Assembly (NCBI RefSeq): GCF_014054725.1
Contig: NZ_CP059563.1
Coordinates: 348,868-412,867, forward strand
Reading direction: 5' to 3'
Source of the DNA: Conchiformibius steedae
Lineage (GTDB): Bacteria; Pseudomonadota; Gammaproteobacteria; Burkholderiales; Neisseriaceae
Length of the DNA stretch: 64,000 nt
The notes under the pieces are model-generated. The model searched no databases. It was given only the letters and a program-made list of their open reading frames with translations, and was not told the origin of the DNA. The position numbers were made by a program, and so were the translations under genes. This document shows, piece by piece, positions 16,618 to 25,170 of this stretch; the stretch's first letter is position 1, and each line of letters begins with the position of its first letter.

Positions 16618-18741
16618 ATGAGTTTATCTGAAAAAATCAAAAACCTGATTTCCCCCCAGCCCGATGCCGCCGATGCACCGCTTGCCGTAGAAGCCGATGC
16701 CCTCAAAACCCTGATGCTGCATTGGGCATGGGAAATTTTATACACCCTTGACGGGCAAAACCAATTTATTGAGAGCGACGGCTTCCACGGCACCCAAATT
16801 GCCGAATTTATCGGCGCAGACAGTTGGTTTGACCAAGAAGATTTTGACCCGACAGTCGCCCGCCGCCACATCCGCCGCCATCATCAGGTTTCCACGCAGG
16901 ACGACTTTAACCAGCTGTGGCAGGAAGGCGTGCCAGCCGTATTAAAAAGCAATGTTGCCCAATGGACGGAAATGTTCGGTTTTGACGAAACCGAATCGCG
17001 CCTGCTGACTTTTGCGATTTTACTGCACACCAAACCCGAACTGATGCGCCTGTGTGCGCTGTTGAACGAATTGGACGACAACGACACCTGCCACGTCCTG
17101 TCCAAACTGCTGCACCTGCCCGAAAACCACATCACCCAAGCCCTGCAGTCACACGGACGTTTAAGCAGCACCGGCGTACTCAGCCTTGACCGCAACGAAG
17201 ACTATACCCTGCGCAGCAAAATTGACCTGCTCTCGCGCCAGTTTGCCGTTCAGATGGCAGCAGAACCGCTCAGCCCCGCGCAGGTATTGAAAGAACACAT
17301 TACCACGCCCCCGCAAACCCAATTAAGCCCCGAAAATTTCGCTCATTTGGGTGTGCTTACCCCTGCTGCCGTTTCCCATTTGCAAACCGTGTTTGCCGAC
17401 AAACAAAACGGCTGCAATATTTTGATTCACGGCGCGGCAGGCACAGGCAAAACCGAGTTCACCCGCGTATTGGCACAGCAGGCAGGTGTGGAACTGTATG
17501 AAATTGCATGGTCAGACGAAGACAACCGCCCCCACAACCGCAACAGCCGCATCAATGCCCTGCGTATGGCACAAAATATTTTTTCCGCGCAAAAAGTGAT
17601 GCTGATGTTTGACGAAGTGGAAGATTTGTTTGACCGCGGGCAATCCGATTTCAGCCTCAACAAAGCTTGGCTCAACCGTATGTTGGAAAACAATCCCGTG
17701 CCTACCGTATGGGTGTGTAACAACGTCCATTTGATTGACCCTTCAGCGGTGCGCCGTTTTGATATGGTGATTGAAATGAAAGTTCCGCCCGTTCCCGTTC
17801 GCGCCCAAATGATTCGCGATTTGGCTGGGGATTACCTGCCCGCGCCGCAAATCCGCGCCTTGGCGGAAAGCGATGTTTTGGTGCCTGCCTTGCTCAAACA
17901 GGCGCACCGCGTTACCGAATCCGCAGGCAAAGACTGGCAAGCCGAACCCAAAAGCGATTTATTTCAAAAACTTTTGCACAATACCTTAAAAGCACAAGGA
18001 CATTTTCACGCCCTCAACACCCGTGCCAAACTGCCCGAAACCTATAATCCCGCGTGGATTAACTGCAAACAGGATTTACAGGCACTGGCAGACGGTATCG
18101 TTGCCACAGGGCGCGGCACATTGTGCTTATACGGCGCCCCTGGAACAGGCAAAAGCGCGTTTGCGGCGTGGCTGGCAGAACGCGCGGGCAAGCCTTTGTT
18201 ATATAAACGCAGTTCGGATTTATTGTCCAAATATGTCGGTGAAACCGAACAGCTGATTGCCGCAGCCTTTGAAGAAGCCAAAGAAAACGATGCTGTGCTG
18301 GTGTTTGATGAAGTGGACAGTTTTTTACAAGACCGCCGCAATGCCCGTCAAAATTGGGAAGTCACCCAAGTCAACGAAATGCTCACGCAAATGGAAGCGT
18401 TTGACGGTATTTTCGCTGCCAGCACCAATTTAATGCGCAATCTCGACCAAGCTGCACTGCGCCGTTTTGATTTTAAAATTGAATTTGGCTGGCTCAAGCC
18501 CGAACAGGCTTGGTCTGCATTCCAAAACCATTGCGTCCAATTGGGTTTGGCTGTAGCCGACAACGACCCTGTGTTAAAAGCGGAATTGTGGAGCATGCCG
18601 CAGCTGGCTTTGGGCGATTTTGCCGTGGTGGTCAAACAGGCGCGGATTGTGCCTGTGGCAGATGCGGCGGCGTTTGCAGCGGCTTTAAAACGCGAATGTG
18701 CGTTAAAAGAAGGGGCAAAAGGCACGTTTGGCTTTGTTTAA
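16618..18741 (+). CDS. double-AAA+ ATPase linked to rtcB-prfH
   Basis: A 707-residue protein with an N-terminal domain of about 250 residues that I cannot assign and two AAA+ modules. Module 1 has Walker A GAAGTGKT (272-279) and Walker B LMFDEVEDLF (Asp332/Glu333). Module 2 has Walker A GAPGTGKS (506-513), Walker B LVFDEVDSF (about 564) and LRRFDFKIEF as arginine region. The second module resembles classic ClpX/FtsH-like remodellers more than the first. It starts 8 nt after prfH behind AAGGAAA, so it is the third gene of the operon. A role in remodelling damaged ribosomes or RNA would be inference from position only. Confidence 0.85.
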   Translation: MSLSEKIKNLISPQPDAADAPLAVEADALKTLMLHWAWEILYTLDGQNQFIESDGFHGTQIAEFIGADSWFDQEDFDPTVARRHIRRHHQVSTQDDFNQLWQEGVPAVLKSNVAQWTEMFGFDETESRLLTFAILLHTKPELMRLCALLNELDDNDTCHVLSKLLHLPENHITQALQSHGRLSSTGVLSLDRNEDYTLRSKIDLLSRQFAVQMAAEPLSPAQVLKEHITTPPQTQLSPENFAHLGVLTPAAVSHLQTVFADKQNGCNILIHGAAGTGKTEFTRVLAQQAGVELYEIAWSDEDNRPHNRNSRINALRMAQNIFSAQKVMLMFDEVEDLFDRGQSDFSLNKAWLNRMLENNPVPTVWVCNNVHLIDPSAVRRFDMVIEMKVPPVPVRAQMIRDLAGDYLPAPQIRALAESDVLVPALLKQAHRVTESAGKDWQAEPKSDLFQKLLHNTLKAQGHFHALNTRAKLPETYNPAWINCKQDLQALADGIVATGRGTLCLYGAPGTGKSAFAAWLAERAGKPLLYKRSSDLLSKYVGETEQLIAAAFEEAKENDAVLVFDEVDSFLQDRRNARQNWEVTQVNEMLTQMEAFDGIFAASTNLMRNLDQAALRRFDFKIEFGWLKPEQAWSAFQNHCVQLGLAVADNDPVLKAELWSMPQLALGDFAVVVKQARIVPVADAAAFAAALKRECALKEGAKGTFGFV

Positions 18742-18746
18742 GGGAT

Positions 18747-18781
18747 AAAGGCGCAATCCACACCATTGGGATTGCGCCTTT
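18747..18781 (+). terminator. terminator of the rtcB-prfH-AAA operon
   Basis: A perfect 13-bp stem: AAAGGCGCAATCC (18747-18759) and GGATTGCGCCTTT (18769-18781), 6 nt after the ATPase stop. Confidence 0.82.
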
Positions 18782-18802
18782 ACTACTTTGATAGATAAGG
18801 AA

Positions 18803-18831
18803 AAACCGTCCAACAATCTGCTGGACGGTTT
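18803..18831 (-). terminator. terminator of tRNA-Lys
   Basis: AAACCGTCCA (18803-18812) pairs with TGGACGGTTT (18822-18831). On the minus strand it follows the tRNA end by 5 nt and runs into TTTTTCC. Confidence 0.78.
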
Positions 18832-18836
18832 AAATT

Positions 18837-18912
18837 TGGTGGGTCGTGAGCGATTCGAACGCTCGACCAACGGATTAAAAGTCCGCTGCTCTACCGACTG
18901 AGCTAACGACCC
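18837..18912 (-). tRNA. tRNA-Lys (anticodon TTT)
   Basis: The minus strand folds as a full cloverleaf: acceptor GGGTCGT...ACGACCC, D-loop AGCTCAGTCGGTAGAGC, anticodon arm GGACTTTTAATCC with anticodon TTT, T-arm GAGCGTTCGAATCGCTC, discriminator A and an encoded CCA (18837-18839). Confidence 0.97.
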
Positions 18913-19022
18913 GAAAGACGTAACTATACATCACTTATCTGCCCTTGTCAATATTCTATGCGGCATCATCTGCCGTTTGGCGGTAAAATAGCGCGGTTGA
19001 ACATAATTTTTTGCACACGCCC

Positions 19023-20303
19023 ATGTACCTGCTTACCGAACTGGTGCGCCTGCTGGAAACGCGAGGCCACACTTTTGCCGCCGACCCTTTGTTAATTACC
19101 GAACGCCTGCGCAGCGACCCTAGCGGTTTTGCCGAACGCCTGCACCGCCGCGCCGCCCAAATTGATGCCGACGGGGCATTAATACACCAGCTCTACACTC
19201 ATCGCCAACGCGCTGTTTGGCTGCTGTCTGCCGCTACCGCTGCATGGTTTGTGCTTGGCTTTATCGGTACTTACAGCCTAATGCGCCAGCATAATTTAAA
19301 TTTTCTGTTTGTATTGGCGGGGATTTTGGGCATCAATACCCTGATGCTGCTGTGGTGGCTGGCAAGCGTTTGGCGGCAGCGACCCTACCACGGCGGTTGG
19401 CTGTATCCCACCTTGCTGTTCGGACGCAAACCCGATGCCGTTCCTGCCGCCTTGGCGGAACTTTACGCGCAAACCACACAAAGCCCCGTCTTTTTTTGGC
19501 GTGCCAGTGCCGTCAGCCACCGTTTGTCGCTGTCTGCCCTGTGCGGAATGTTCGCCGCCGCGCTGCTGCTGTTAACTGTGCGCCAATATACGTTTAACTG
19601 GGAAAGCACGCTGTTAGACAGCCGCGCTTTCAGCCGTGCGGTGGATGTTTTGGGCTGGCTGCCTTCCGCACTCGGCTTGCCCGTACCCGATGCCGATGCC
19701 GTTTTCGCCAACCGCAACCGCGCCGATGCCGTTCACGCTGCCCGTTGGGGCGGACTGCTGCTCGGCAGCATTGCCTGTTACGGCATTTTACCGCGCCTGC
19801 TGGCATGGGGTGTCTGTTTTTGGCAACAACGCCGCAGCTGCATCTCACTCGATTTAACCCTGCCTTACTACCAAAACATCATCGGACAATGGCAACGCCG
19901 CATTACCGACCACAGCAGCGATTTCCGTGCCGATGCCGTTCACCACCGCACGCCCCCGCACACCCCCGCCGACCAATATTGGGCCGTTGCCCTCGATGCC
20001 CCCGATGCCCCCGCCACATGGTTTCAAAACGCCTACAACCGCATTTGGCGCGACAAAGGCATTGTGTGCGAACGCGATGATTTTCATCACTTTACCGAAC
20101 AGCTTGCCCGCCAAAACCAAAACATTATGCTGTTAATCGGCATCCGCGCCCGCGCCACCCCCGACCGCGGCACCGTGCGCCGTTTAAGCGTTCTCGCCCA
20201 CCACGCACGCGGCGGATTGGCGATTCGTTTGATTGGCAACGGCGGCGACAGCGTCAAACAATGGCAGCAGATTTGTGCCGAACACGGTTGGCACATTGTG
20301 TAA
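19023..20303 (+). CDS. DUF2868 family membrane protein
   Basis: A 426-residue inner-membrane protein resembling the DUF2868 family of beta-proteobacteria. An N-terminal LVRLLETRGHTF region is followed by two close membrane helices (about residues 65-115), a third near 165-185 and a fourth near 240-265, then a soluble C-terminal half with LIGIRARATPDRGTVRRL. In relatives it is usually paired with a DUF3482 GTPase gene, which is not in this window. ATG 19023 was chosen over a TTG 12 nt upstream. The gene is divergent from tRNA-Lys and ends at a terminator hairpin. Function unknown. Confidence 0.78.
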   Translation: MYLLTELVRLLETRGHTFAADPLLITERLRSDPSGFAERLHRRAAQIDADGALIHQLYTHRQRAVWLLSAATAAWFVLGFIGTYSLMRQHNLNFLFVLAGILGINTLMLLWWLASVWRQRPYHGGWLYPTLLFGRKPDAVPAALAELYAQTTQSPVFFWRASAVSHRLSLSALCGMFAAALLLLTVRQYTFNWESTLLDSRAFSRAVDVLGWLPSALGLPVPDADAVFANRNRADAVHAARWGGLLLGSIACYGILPRLLAWGVCFWQQRRSCISLDLTLPYYQNIIGQWQRRITDHSSDFRADAVHHRTPPHTPADQYWAVALDAPDAPATWFQNAYNRIWRDKGIVCERDDFHHFTEQLARQNQNIMLLIGIRARATPDRGTVRRLSVLAHHARGGLAIRLIGNGGDSVKQWQQICAEHGWHIV

Positions 20304-20314
20304 ACCCTTTCATC

Positions 20315-20338
20315 AAGCGGGACAAACGTCCCGCTTTT
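20315..20338 (+). terminator. terminator after the DUF2868 gene
   Basis: AAGCGGGAC (20315-20323) pairs with GTCCCGCTT (20328-20336), followed by TTCCTTTTTT. Confidence 0.8.
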
Positions 20339-20460
20339 CCTTTTTTCCGTAACAAAAGTAACATATTTACCCCCTTCCATTTACCTGTTTTTACCCCTAA
20401 AAACACTCCCCATACATTTTGGCGAATACTTGACATTTCGCAAAATTATCTTGACAAGCC

Positions 20461-20490
20461 TTGACTTTATACACTAAGCACAATTACAAT
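20461..20490 (+). promoter_or_regulatory. promoter of the second lipoprotein-slam locus
   Basis: In the 321-nt space between the DUF2868 gene and the lipoprotein, TTGACT (20461-20466) and TACAAT (20485-20490) stand 18 nt apart, a good sigma-70 arrangement. Two further TTGACA-type boxes lie just upstream (near 20429 and 20451). No Fur-like box is visible, unlike at the other two lipoprotein loci. The remaining leader of about 130 nt shows nothing else I can name. Confidence 0.5.
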
Positions 20491-20624
20491 CCGCAACAGG
20501 ATATCCAAACTGCCGCTGCGGTTGCGTTTTTGGCCGGCAAAACACGTAAAACAGCAAGCAGTGCCTAAACAAACAACCAGACATCTGGTTGTCTTTCCGT
20601 TCTCAAACTTATGGGGTAAACCAA

Positions 20625-22571
20625 ATGAAATCCAATTTGTTCAAAATGGGTGTAAAAATGGGCGTAAGTACCTTTACCGCGCTTATCCTGTCTGCCTGCG
20701 GCAGCAGCGGCGGTGACGATGCGCCCAGCACCAAAAGTCAAACCACACCCAATAACGGTGCGTCCACTTCTACCACACCCAGCAAAGAAGACTACGCACT
20801 TAAAGCAGCCAATGCCTTAAAAGAAGCACAAGCTGCCAAAGCCGAAGCAGAAAAAGCGGCAGCGGCAGGCGATGTCGCTGCTGCACAAGCTGCGGTTAAT
20901 AAAGCCCAAGCTGCTGCACAAGCAGCACAAGAAGCTGCCGTAAAAGCCGGCAACGACAAAGACCCCAACGCACCTGCTGCCGCATTATCGGCACAGCAGG
21001 CTGTTGAAGCCTTGAAAACTTTGGCAACCACTGTGGCAGATGCCCAAAAAGTAGCCGAACAAAAACTGGCTCAAGACAATGCCAACAAGAGCATCAGCGT
21101 TTCTACCGTACCGGTAAACAACAAAGCATCCAACGTGGGTTACAAACACGTTATCAAAACCAAATCCGATTTTATTTTGAACGGCGTGAAAAAATCCGCT
21201 AATAGCGAATCCAATACCGGTTTGCTGATGCAGGAACAAGACCCGAACAAACACTTGGATAACTTTGTGATTGGTCACTACCGCGATAGCAACGGCAAAG
21301 AAAATGTCTTGTATTTGCAAGATGTTGATACCCGTGCAATGGAAGCCTTACCCTTAAAAGATGACAACCAAATTACCTTAAAACAAGCATGGGTAGCTAA
21401 AAAAGGGGTAGACTATCCTAAATTGGGTAAACGCATCACAGGTACACATTTGGTTGATGTTACTAAAGTAGAAAAACAAGGTACTGAAAAAGATAAAAAA
21501 GCCTTAGTTTATGCTTTAGATAAAAAAATCTATATCCATGCTGGTATGGATGAAGCCAAAATTAAAGACAGTGGTTTGAAAGATGTTAAAGTATTATCCT
21601 TTGATAATAAAGGAAAACCAAAATTAAGCAAGTTTGAAGGTACGAAACGCGCAGACACTGTGTTTGAATTGTACGGTAATAAAACCACTTTTGCTAAAAA
21701 AGATGATGCTAAAAACACTCCTGTAGCATACGGTGATAATGGCGATGACCTCTCCAAAAAAGGTGAATACAAAAACGCCAAAAACCTGCCTTTGGAAGAC
21801 CAAGTTCTGCATCATGTACAATATGGTCGTGTTACTTCCCAGTTAAGCGGTCGCAATCTTGATAATTTTGTTGAAGGTTTGCACCAAAACTATCCCACCT
21901 ATATTGTTGCTTTTGGTGAATATGGTGCAGATGGTACTGAAAACCACTACTTCGCCCGTGGTGTGAATAACACTACTGCTGACCAATTGGCTGCGTTGCC
22001 TGCACACTACGGCACCAACAAGCTGACTTATAAAGGTCACGTTGTACCTTACGGTCTGGACCATAGCTTCCGCCAAGGTCAAAACAACGGCAAAGTACCC
22101 ACCGCTTTGGGTGGCAGTGCCAAAGCATACCTGATTAGCGGTACCCATATCCAAGCTAATGTGGATTTGGCTACCAAACTGGTAGATGGCAATGTGTACA
22201 ATGTTTGGGGCTTGGTAAAAGACAACAATATGGACACCCTGACCAAAGTAGAAGCACCCTTGGTAGGCTTTAACGGCACTTTGGCAGACAACGGTAATAT
22301 TGCAGGTACTGCTCAAAACTACACCAAAAATTATGCACCAGGCGTATTCAATGCCACCATCTTTGGTGCAAAAGGTGAAGAAATGGGTGGAACCATCGTA
22401 AGTGCCAATCCTGAAAAATTGCAATGGGGCTTGTCGTTTGGTGCAAAAAATACCACTACGCCTCCTGCAGTTAAGCCTTTAGCGCCTCCTCCTGTTAAGC
22501 CCATTGGCGGTGGTGTAACGGGTGTATTGGATGGTAGCGACCAACAAGGTTTAACTAACTTGGTTAAATAA
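20625..22571 (+). CDS. bilobed Slam-dependent-type surface lipoprotein
   Basis: A 648-residue lipoprotein with lipobox ILSAC (Cys25) followed by GSSGGDD. Residues about 60-150 form an alanine-rich helical stalk (repeats such as AAQAAVNKAQAAAQAAQEAA). Two related beta-rich lobes follow: both contain LDNFV-G, then a G-x-EN strand, ALP, a lysine-threonine strand and GTH. The second ends in the client-type barrel pattern VGFNGTLADNGNIAGTAQ and EEMGGTIVS, then a proline-rich tail PPPVKP. This bilobed plan recalls TbpB, but I see no transferrin-specific signature, so the ligand is unknown. A slam follows after a hairpin, making it the likely translocon for this protein. Confidence 0.84.
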   Translation: MKSNLFKMGVKMGVSTFTALILSACGSSGGDDAPSTKSQTTPNNGASTSTTPSKEDYALKAANALKEAQAAKAEAEKAAAAGDVAAAQAAVNKAQAAAQAAQEAAVKAGNDKDPNAPAAALSAQQAVEALKTLATTVADAQKVAEQKLAQDNANKSISVSTVPVNNKASNVGYKHVIKTKSDFILNGVKKSANSESNTGLLMQEQDPNKHLDNFVIGHYRDSNGKENVLYLQDVDTRAMEALPLKDDNQITLKQAWVAKKGVDYPKLGKRITGTHLVDVTKVEKQGTEKDKKALVYALDKKIYIHAGMDEAKIKDSGLKDVKVLSFDNKGKPKLSKFEGTKRADTVFELYGNKTTFAKKDDAKNTPVAYGDNGDDLSKKGEYKNAKNLPLEDQVLHHVQYGRVTSQLSGRNLDNFVEGLHQNYPTYIVAFGEYGADGTENHYFARGVNNTTADQLAALPAHYGTNKLTYKGHVVPYGLDHSFRQGQNNGKVPTALGGSAKAYLISGTHIQANVDLATKLVDGNVYNVWGLVKDNNMDTLTKVEAPLVGFNGTLADNGNIAGTAQNYTKNYAPGVFNATIFGAKGEEMGGTIVSANPEKLQWGLSFGAKNTTTPPAVKPLAPPPVKPIGGGVTGVLDGSDQQGLTNLVK

Positions 22572-22633
22572 GCTGCCTTCCTAAAGCCAATAACCGCTAA
22601 AAGGTCAACCCTATCAGGTTAATGCCTTTTTCT

Positions 22634-22669
22634 GCCCGATATCGGCTTCCTGCCGTTATCGGGCTTTTT
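22634..22669 (+). terminator. hairpin between lipoprotein and slam
   Basis: GCCCGAT (22634-22640) pairs with ATCGGGC (22658-22664), followed by TTTTTC. It lies 63 nt after the lipoprotein stop and 34 nt before the slam ATG. Partial termination here would give much more client than translocon. Confidence 0.65.
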
Positions 22670-22702
22670 CTTTACATCTCCACACTTTCAAAAGGATTTG
22701 GA

Positions 22703-24130
22703 ATGAAACGCATCATTCTGTCCCTTATCGGCACTTTTATTTTGTGTACCACAGCATTCGCCGAAAATACCACCGTTCCGGGTAAACCCTTGGGTTCTGC
22801 TGTTTCCACACCCGATACTCAAACCTTATCCGCAAACGAACAACAACAATTGGAACAAGCATTAGCTGTTGCCATTAATCCTTACGACATCACCCAAGCC
22901 AACCGCAATGCCGTGCGCTCCCTCAGCTATGCCTACCGCACCCGCGTTCCTGCCGAAAAACGCGATGATTCCCTGCTGGATTGGGCAGATATCATTATGG
23001 ATGCAGGAGAAGACTGGCAAAAAACCGTACAGCAATACCGCAAACTGCTGGCAAAATTCCCCAAACAGGAACTGCTGCGCTTTCAATTGGCACAAGCCCT
23101 GTTGTACAACGGCGAACCCGATGCCGCACAAAACGAATTTGAAAAATTCCGCGCCACGCCCGATTTAACCGTAAACTATGAAAAAGCTGCCGACCGTTGG
23201 ATTATGCAAATCCAGCAACGGCAAAAATGGCAGTTTGGTTTTACCTTTCAATTTCTGAACAACAGCAATGTCAATCAGGCACCCCGCCACACCGTTTATT
23301 ATCAGCTTCCCGGTGGTGCTACTTTTTCCAACTCCGAAACCGCCAAACGCGGCTACGGCTTCCGCGTGGGCTTTAATGCGCAAAAACGTTGGCATTTACC
23401 GTGGCGACGTAATGCCTTGCGCCTCAATACAGGCATAGATTGGGACCACTATTTTAATGCCAAGAAATACAGCCAAATCAACACCAATATCGGTTTGGGC
23501 TGGCTGTATGAAACCCCGCGCTATCATGCCGAATTCCAACCGTTTTTACGCAGCAATTGGAATGCGCGCGGCGAAGGCAGACGGGAAGAAGGACACTTGG
23601 CACGTTATTCAGACGAATATGGCGCACGTTTCCGCGTTTGGCGTTGGTTAAACAGCCGTTTTCAATACGATTTAATGTACCAGCCCTCTTATATCAAATA
23701 CAATAATCCCTTGGTGGCACGTACATCAGACGGCGTACGCCATTTTGTTCATTCATCGCTTTCTTATCAGCAAAACGACAAACAAAGCTGGCAATTGGGC
23801 ATGTATTGGAGCCGTTTAAATACCAAAGACAAAACCAATGCCAATAAAACGGTAGGGGTTAATTTGGGTTGGCGGCAAGAATGGCCCAAGAATTTTTATA
23901 CCGATTTTACTGTGGGTGCTTCCCGCACACGCAATCAAAAGCCCTACTGGTTTGGTTTACAAAGAAAAAACCACAGCTATTCGGTAAATGCCCAAGTATT
24001 TAACCCCACATGGCAGTTTAAAGGATTTATGCCAAGATTGGTTTTTAACTATCAAAAAACCAAAAGCAATTTAACCACGCAATCATACGATACGCGGGAC
24101 GCTTATATTTTTATTCAAAAAACCTTTTAA
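22703..24130 (+). CDS. slam: surface lipoprotein assembly modifier (Slam), second locus
   Basis: A 475-residue Slam: signal peptide ending TTAFA (residue 21), a helical TPR-like region (about 40-170, including YRKLLAKFPKQELLRFQLAQAL and NEFEKFRATPD), and a beta barrel starting at KWQFGFTFQFLNNSNVNQAP and ending in DAYIFIQKTF with terminal Phe. The barrel entry motif is shared with the Slam at 13235 (QWGFALQPVYNDNINNAP) and the one at 54650. The AAAGGA site before ATG 22703 fixes the start. It most likely exports the bilobed lipoprotein encoded just upstream. Confidence 0.9.
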   Translation: MKRIILSLIGTFILCTTAFAENTTVPGKPLGSAVSTPDTQTLSANEQQQLEQALAVAINPYDITQANRNAVRSLSYAYRTRVPAEKRDDSLLDWADIIMDAGEDWQKTVQQYRKLLAKFPKQELLRFQLAQALLYNGEPDAAQNEFEKFRATPDLTVNYEKAADRWIMQIQQRQKWQFGFTFQFLNNSNVNQAPRHTVYYQLPGGATFSNSETAKRGYGFRVGFNAQKRWHLPWRRNALRLNTGIDWDHYFNAKKYSQINTNIGLGWLYETPRYHAEFQPFLRSNWNARGEGRREEGHLARYSDEYGARFRVWRWLNSRFQYDLMYQPSYIKYNNPLVARTSDGVRHFVHSSLSYQQNDKQSWQLGMYWSRLNTKDKTNANKTVGVNLGWRQEWPKNFYTDFTVGASRTRNQKPYWFGLQRKNHSYSVNAQVFNPTWQFKGFMPRLVFNYQKTKSNLTTQSYDTRDAYIFIQKTF

Positions 24131-24142
24131 TTGAATTTTTCA

Positions 24143-24156
24143 GTTTCACGTGAAAC
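24143..24156. promoter_or_regulatory. parS: parS-like ParB-binding site 2
   Basis: GTTTCACGTGAAAC, the complete 14-bp core of the parS palindrome, identical to the core at 8770-8783. It lies 13 nt after the slam stop and 2.6 kb from the DnaA-box cluster. Half of it is also used by the hairpin at 24148-24206, but the hairpin does not require the GTTTCA half, so the palindrome needs its own explanation. Confidence 0.75.
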
Positions 24157-24206
24157 GTAAAACAAGTTTACCCAAACGGTATTTTACGTTTCATGTGATT
24201 TTTTTA
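24148..24206 (+). terminator. terminator of the second slam locus
   Basis: ACGTGAAACGTAAAA (24148-24162) pairs with TTTTACGTTTCATGT (24182-24196) over 15 bp with one G-U pair, then a T-rich tail. It overlaps the second parS-like site. Confidence 0.65.
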
Positions 24207-24231
24207 TTATTAAAAATCAACAGGTAAAACT

Positions 24232-24954
24232 ATGCCTATTTTATATTTAATTCCTACCCCGCTGTCTACGCCAGATACGCCTTGTCTGCTTCCACAAGAA
24301 TCTGCCCAAATCGCCCACTTAAGCGATTTTGTGGTAGAAGCCGAAAAAACGGCGCGTGCCTGTTTGCGGCATTTGGGTATCCGCACCCCTGTGCGCGAAC
24401 TGAAACTACGCACCCTAAATGAACACACACCAACAGACAGCTTGCCCGAATTGTTACAGCCTTTATATGAAGGACGTGATTTGGGTTTGGTAAGCGAAGC
24501 GGGTTGTCCCGCCGTTGCCGACCCCGGTGCCGATTTGGTTGCCTTGGCACACGCCAAAGGGTTTGAAGTACGCCCCTTGGTTGGACCTTCCAGCATTTTA
24601 TTGGCGCTGATGGCATCGGGTGCTAATGGGCAATGTTTTGCCTTTAAAGGCTATCTGCCTGCCGACCCGCAGGGCAGGGCAACACGTTTAAAACAATTGC
24701 AACAGCGTTCCCGCCAAGAAAACGAAACCCAATTGTTTATTGAAACCCCTTACCGCAATCAAGCCTTATTAAATGATGCCGTTACATTGCTTGACGATAA
24801 TACCTTGCTGTGTATTGCCACCGATTTAACCACCTCTCAGCAAACCATTATCAGCCAACCCGTTAAGCAGTGGCGCAAGATGGGCGAATTGCCCAACCTA
24901 AAAAAACGTCCTACGCTATTTGTTATCCACAGCCCAAACCATGGCAAAGTGTAA
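24232..24954 (+). CDS. RsmI-like SAM-dependent methyltransferase
   Basis: A 240-residue tetrapyrrole-methylase-fold protein related to RsmI (16S rRNA C1402 2'-O-methylase). It keeps LYLIPTPLS at the N terminus, LVSEAGCPAVADPGADLV and RPLVGPSSILLALMASG, which correspond to the SAM-binding loops of RsmI. It is shorter than RsmI (about 280-290) and the N-terminal GTPIGNLED-type motif is replaced, so it is probably a paralogue with a different or unknown target. It is a stand-alone gene after the parS/terminator region. Confidence 0.78.
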   Translation: MPILYLIPTPLSTPDTPCLLPQESAQIAHLSDFVVEAEKTARACLRHLGIRTPVRELKLRTLNEHTPTDSLPELLQPLYEGRDLGLVSEAGCPAVADPGADLVALAHAKGFEVRPLVGPSSILLALMASGANGQCFAFKGYLPADPQGRATRLKQLQQRSRQENETQLFIETPYRNQALLNDAVTLLDDNTLLCIATDLTTSQQTIISQPVKQWRKMGELPNLKKRPTLFVIHSPNHGKV

Positions 24955-25170
24955 ACAATACGCAACACTATGGCTGTTTTGATGTAATTTTGCCAAAGCT
25001 GTAAATTAGCTATTAAAAATTACCGAAACCCCTATTTTGCGCCTGTTTAGGGCAATTTTCGGGACATTTTTTTACACAGGCACAACGGTTTTTCACATCA
25101 AAACCTGTCATAATACATCTCATCACGCAAGACATGCGTTCAACTCCCCTTTATGAAAGGAAACGACATT

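Noticed and set aside
24182..24199. A third parS-like sequence (ACGTTTCATGTGAT)
   Set aside because: It breaks the CACGTG centre and the right half, and is explained as the second arm of the terminator hairpin.
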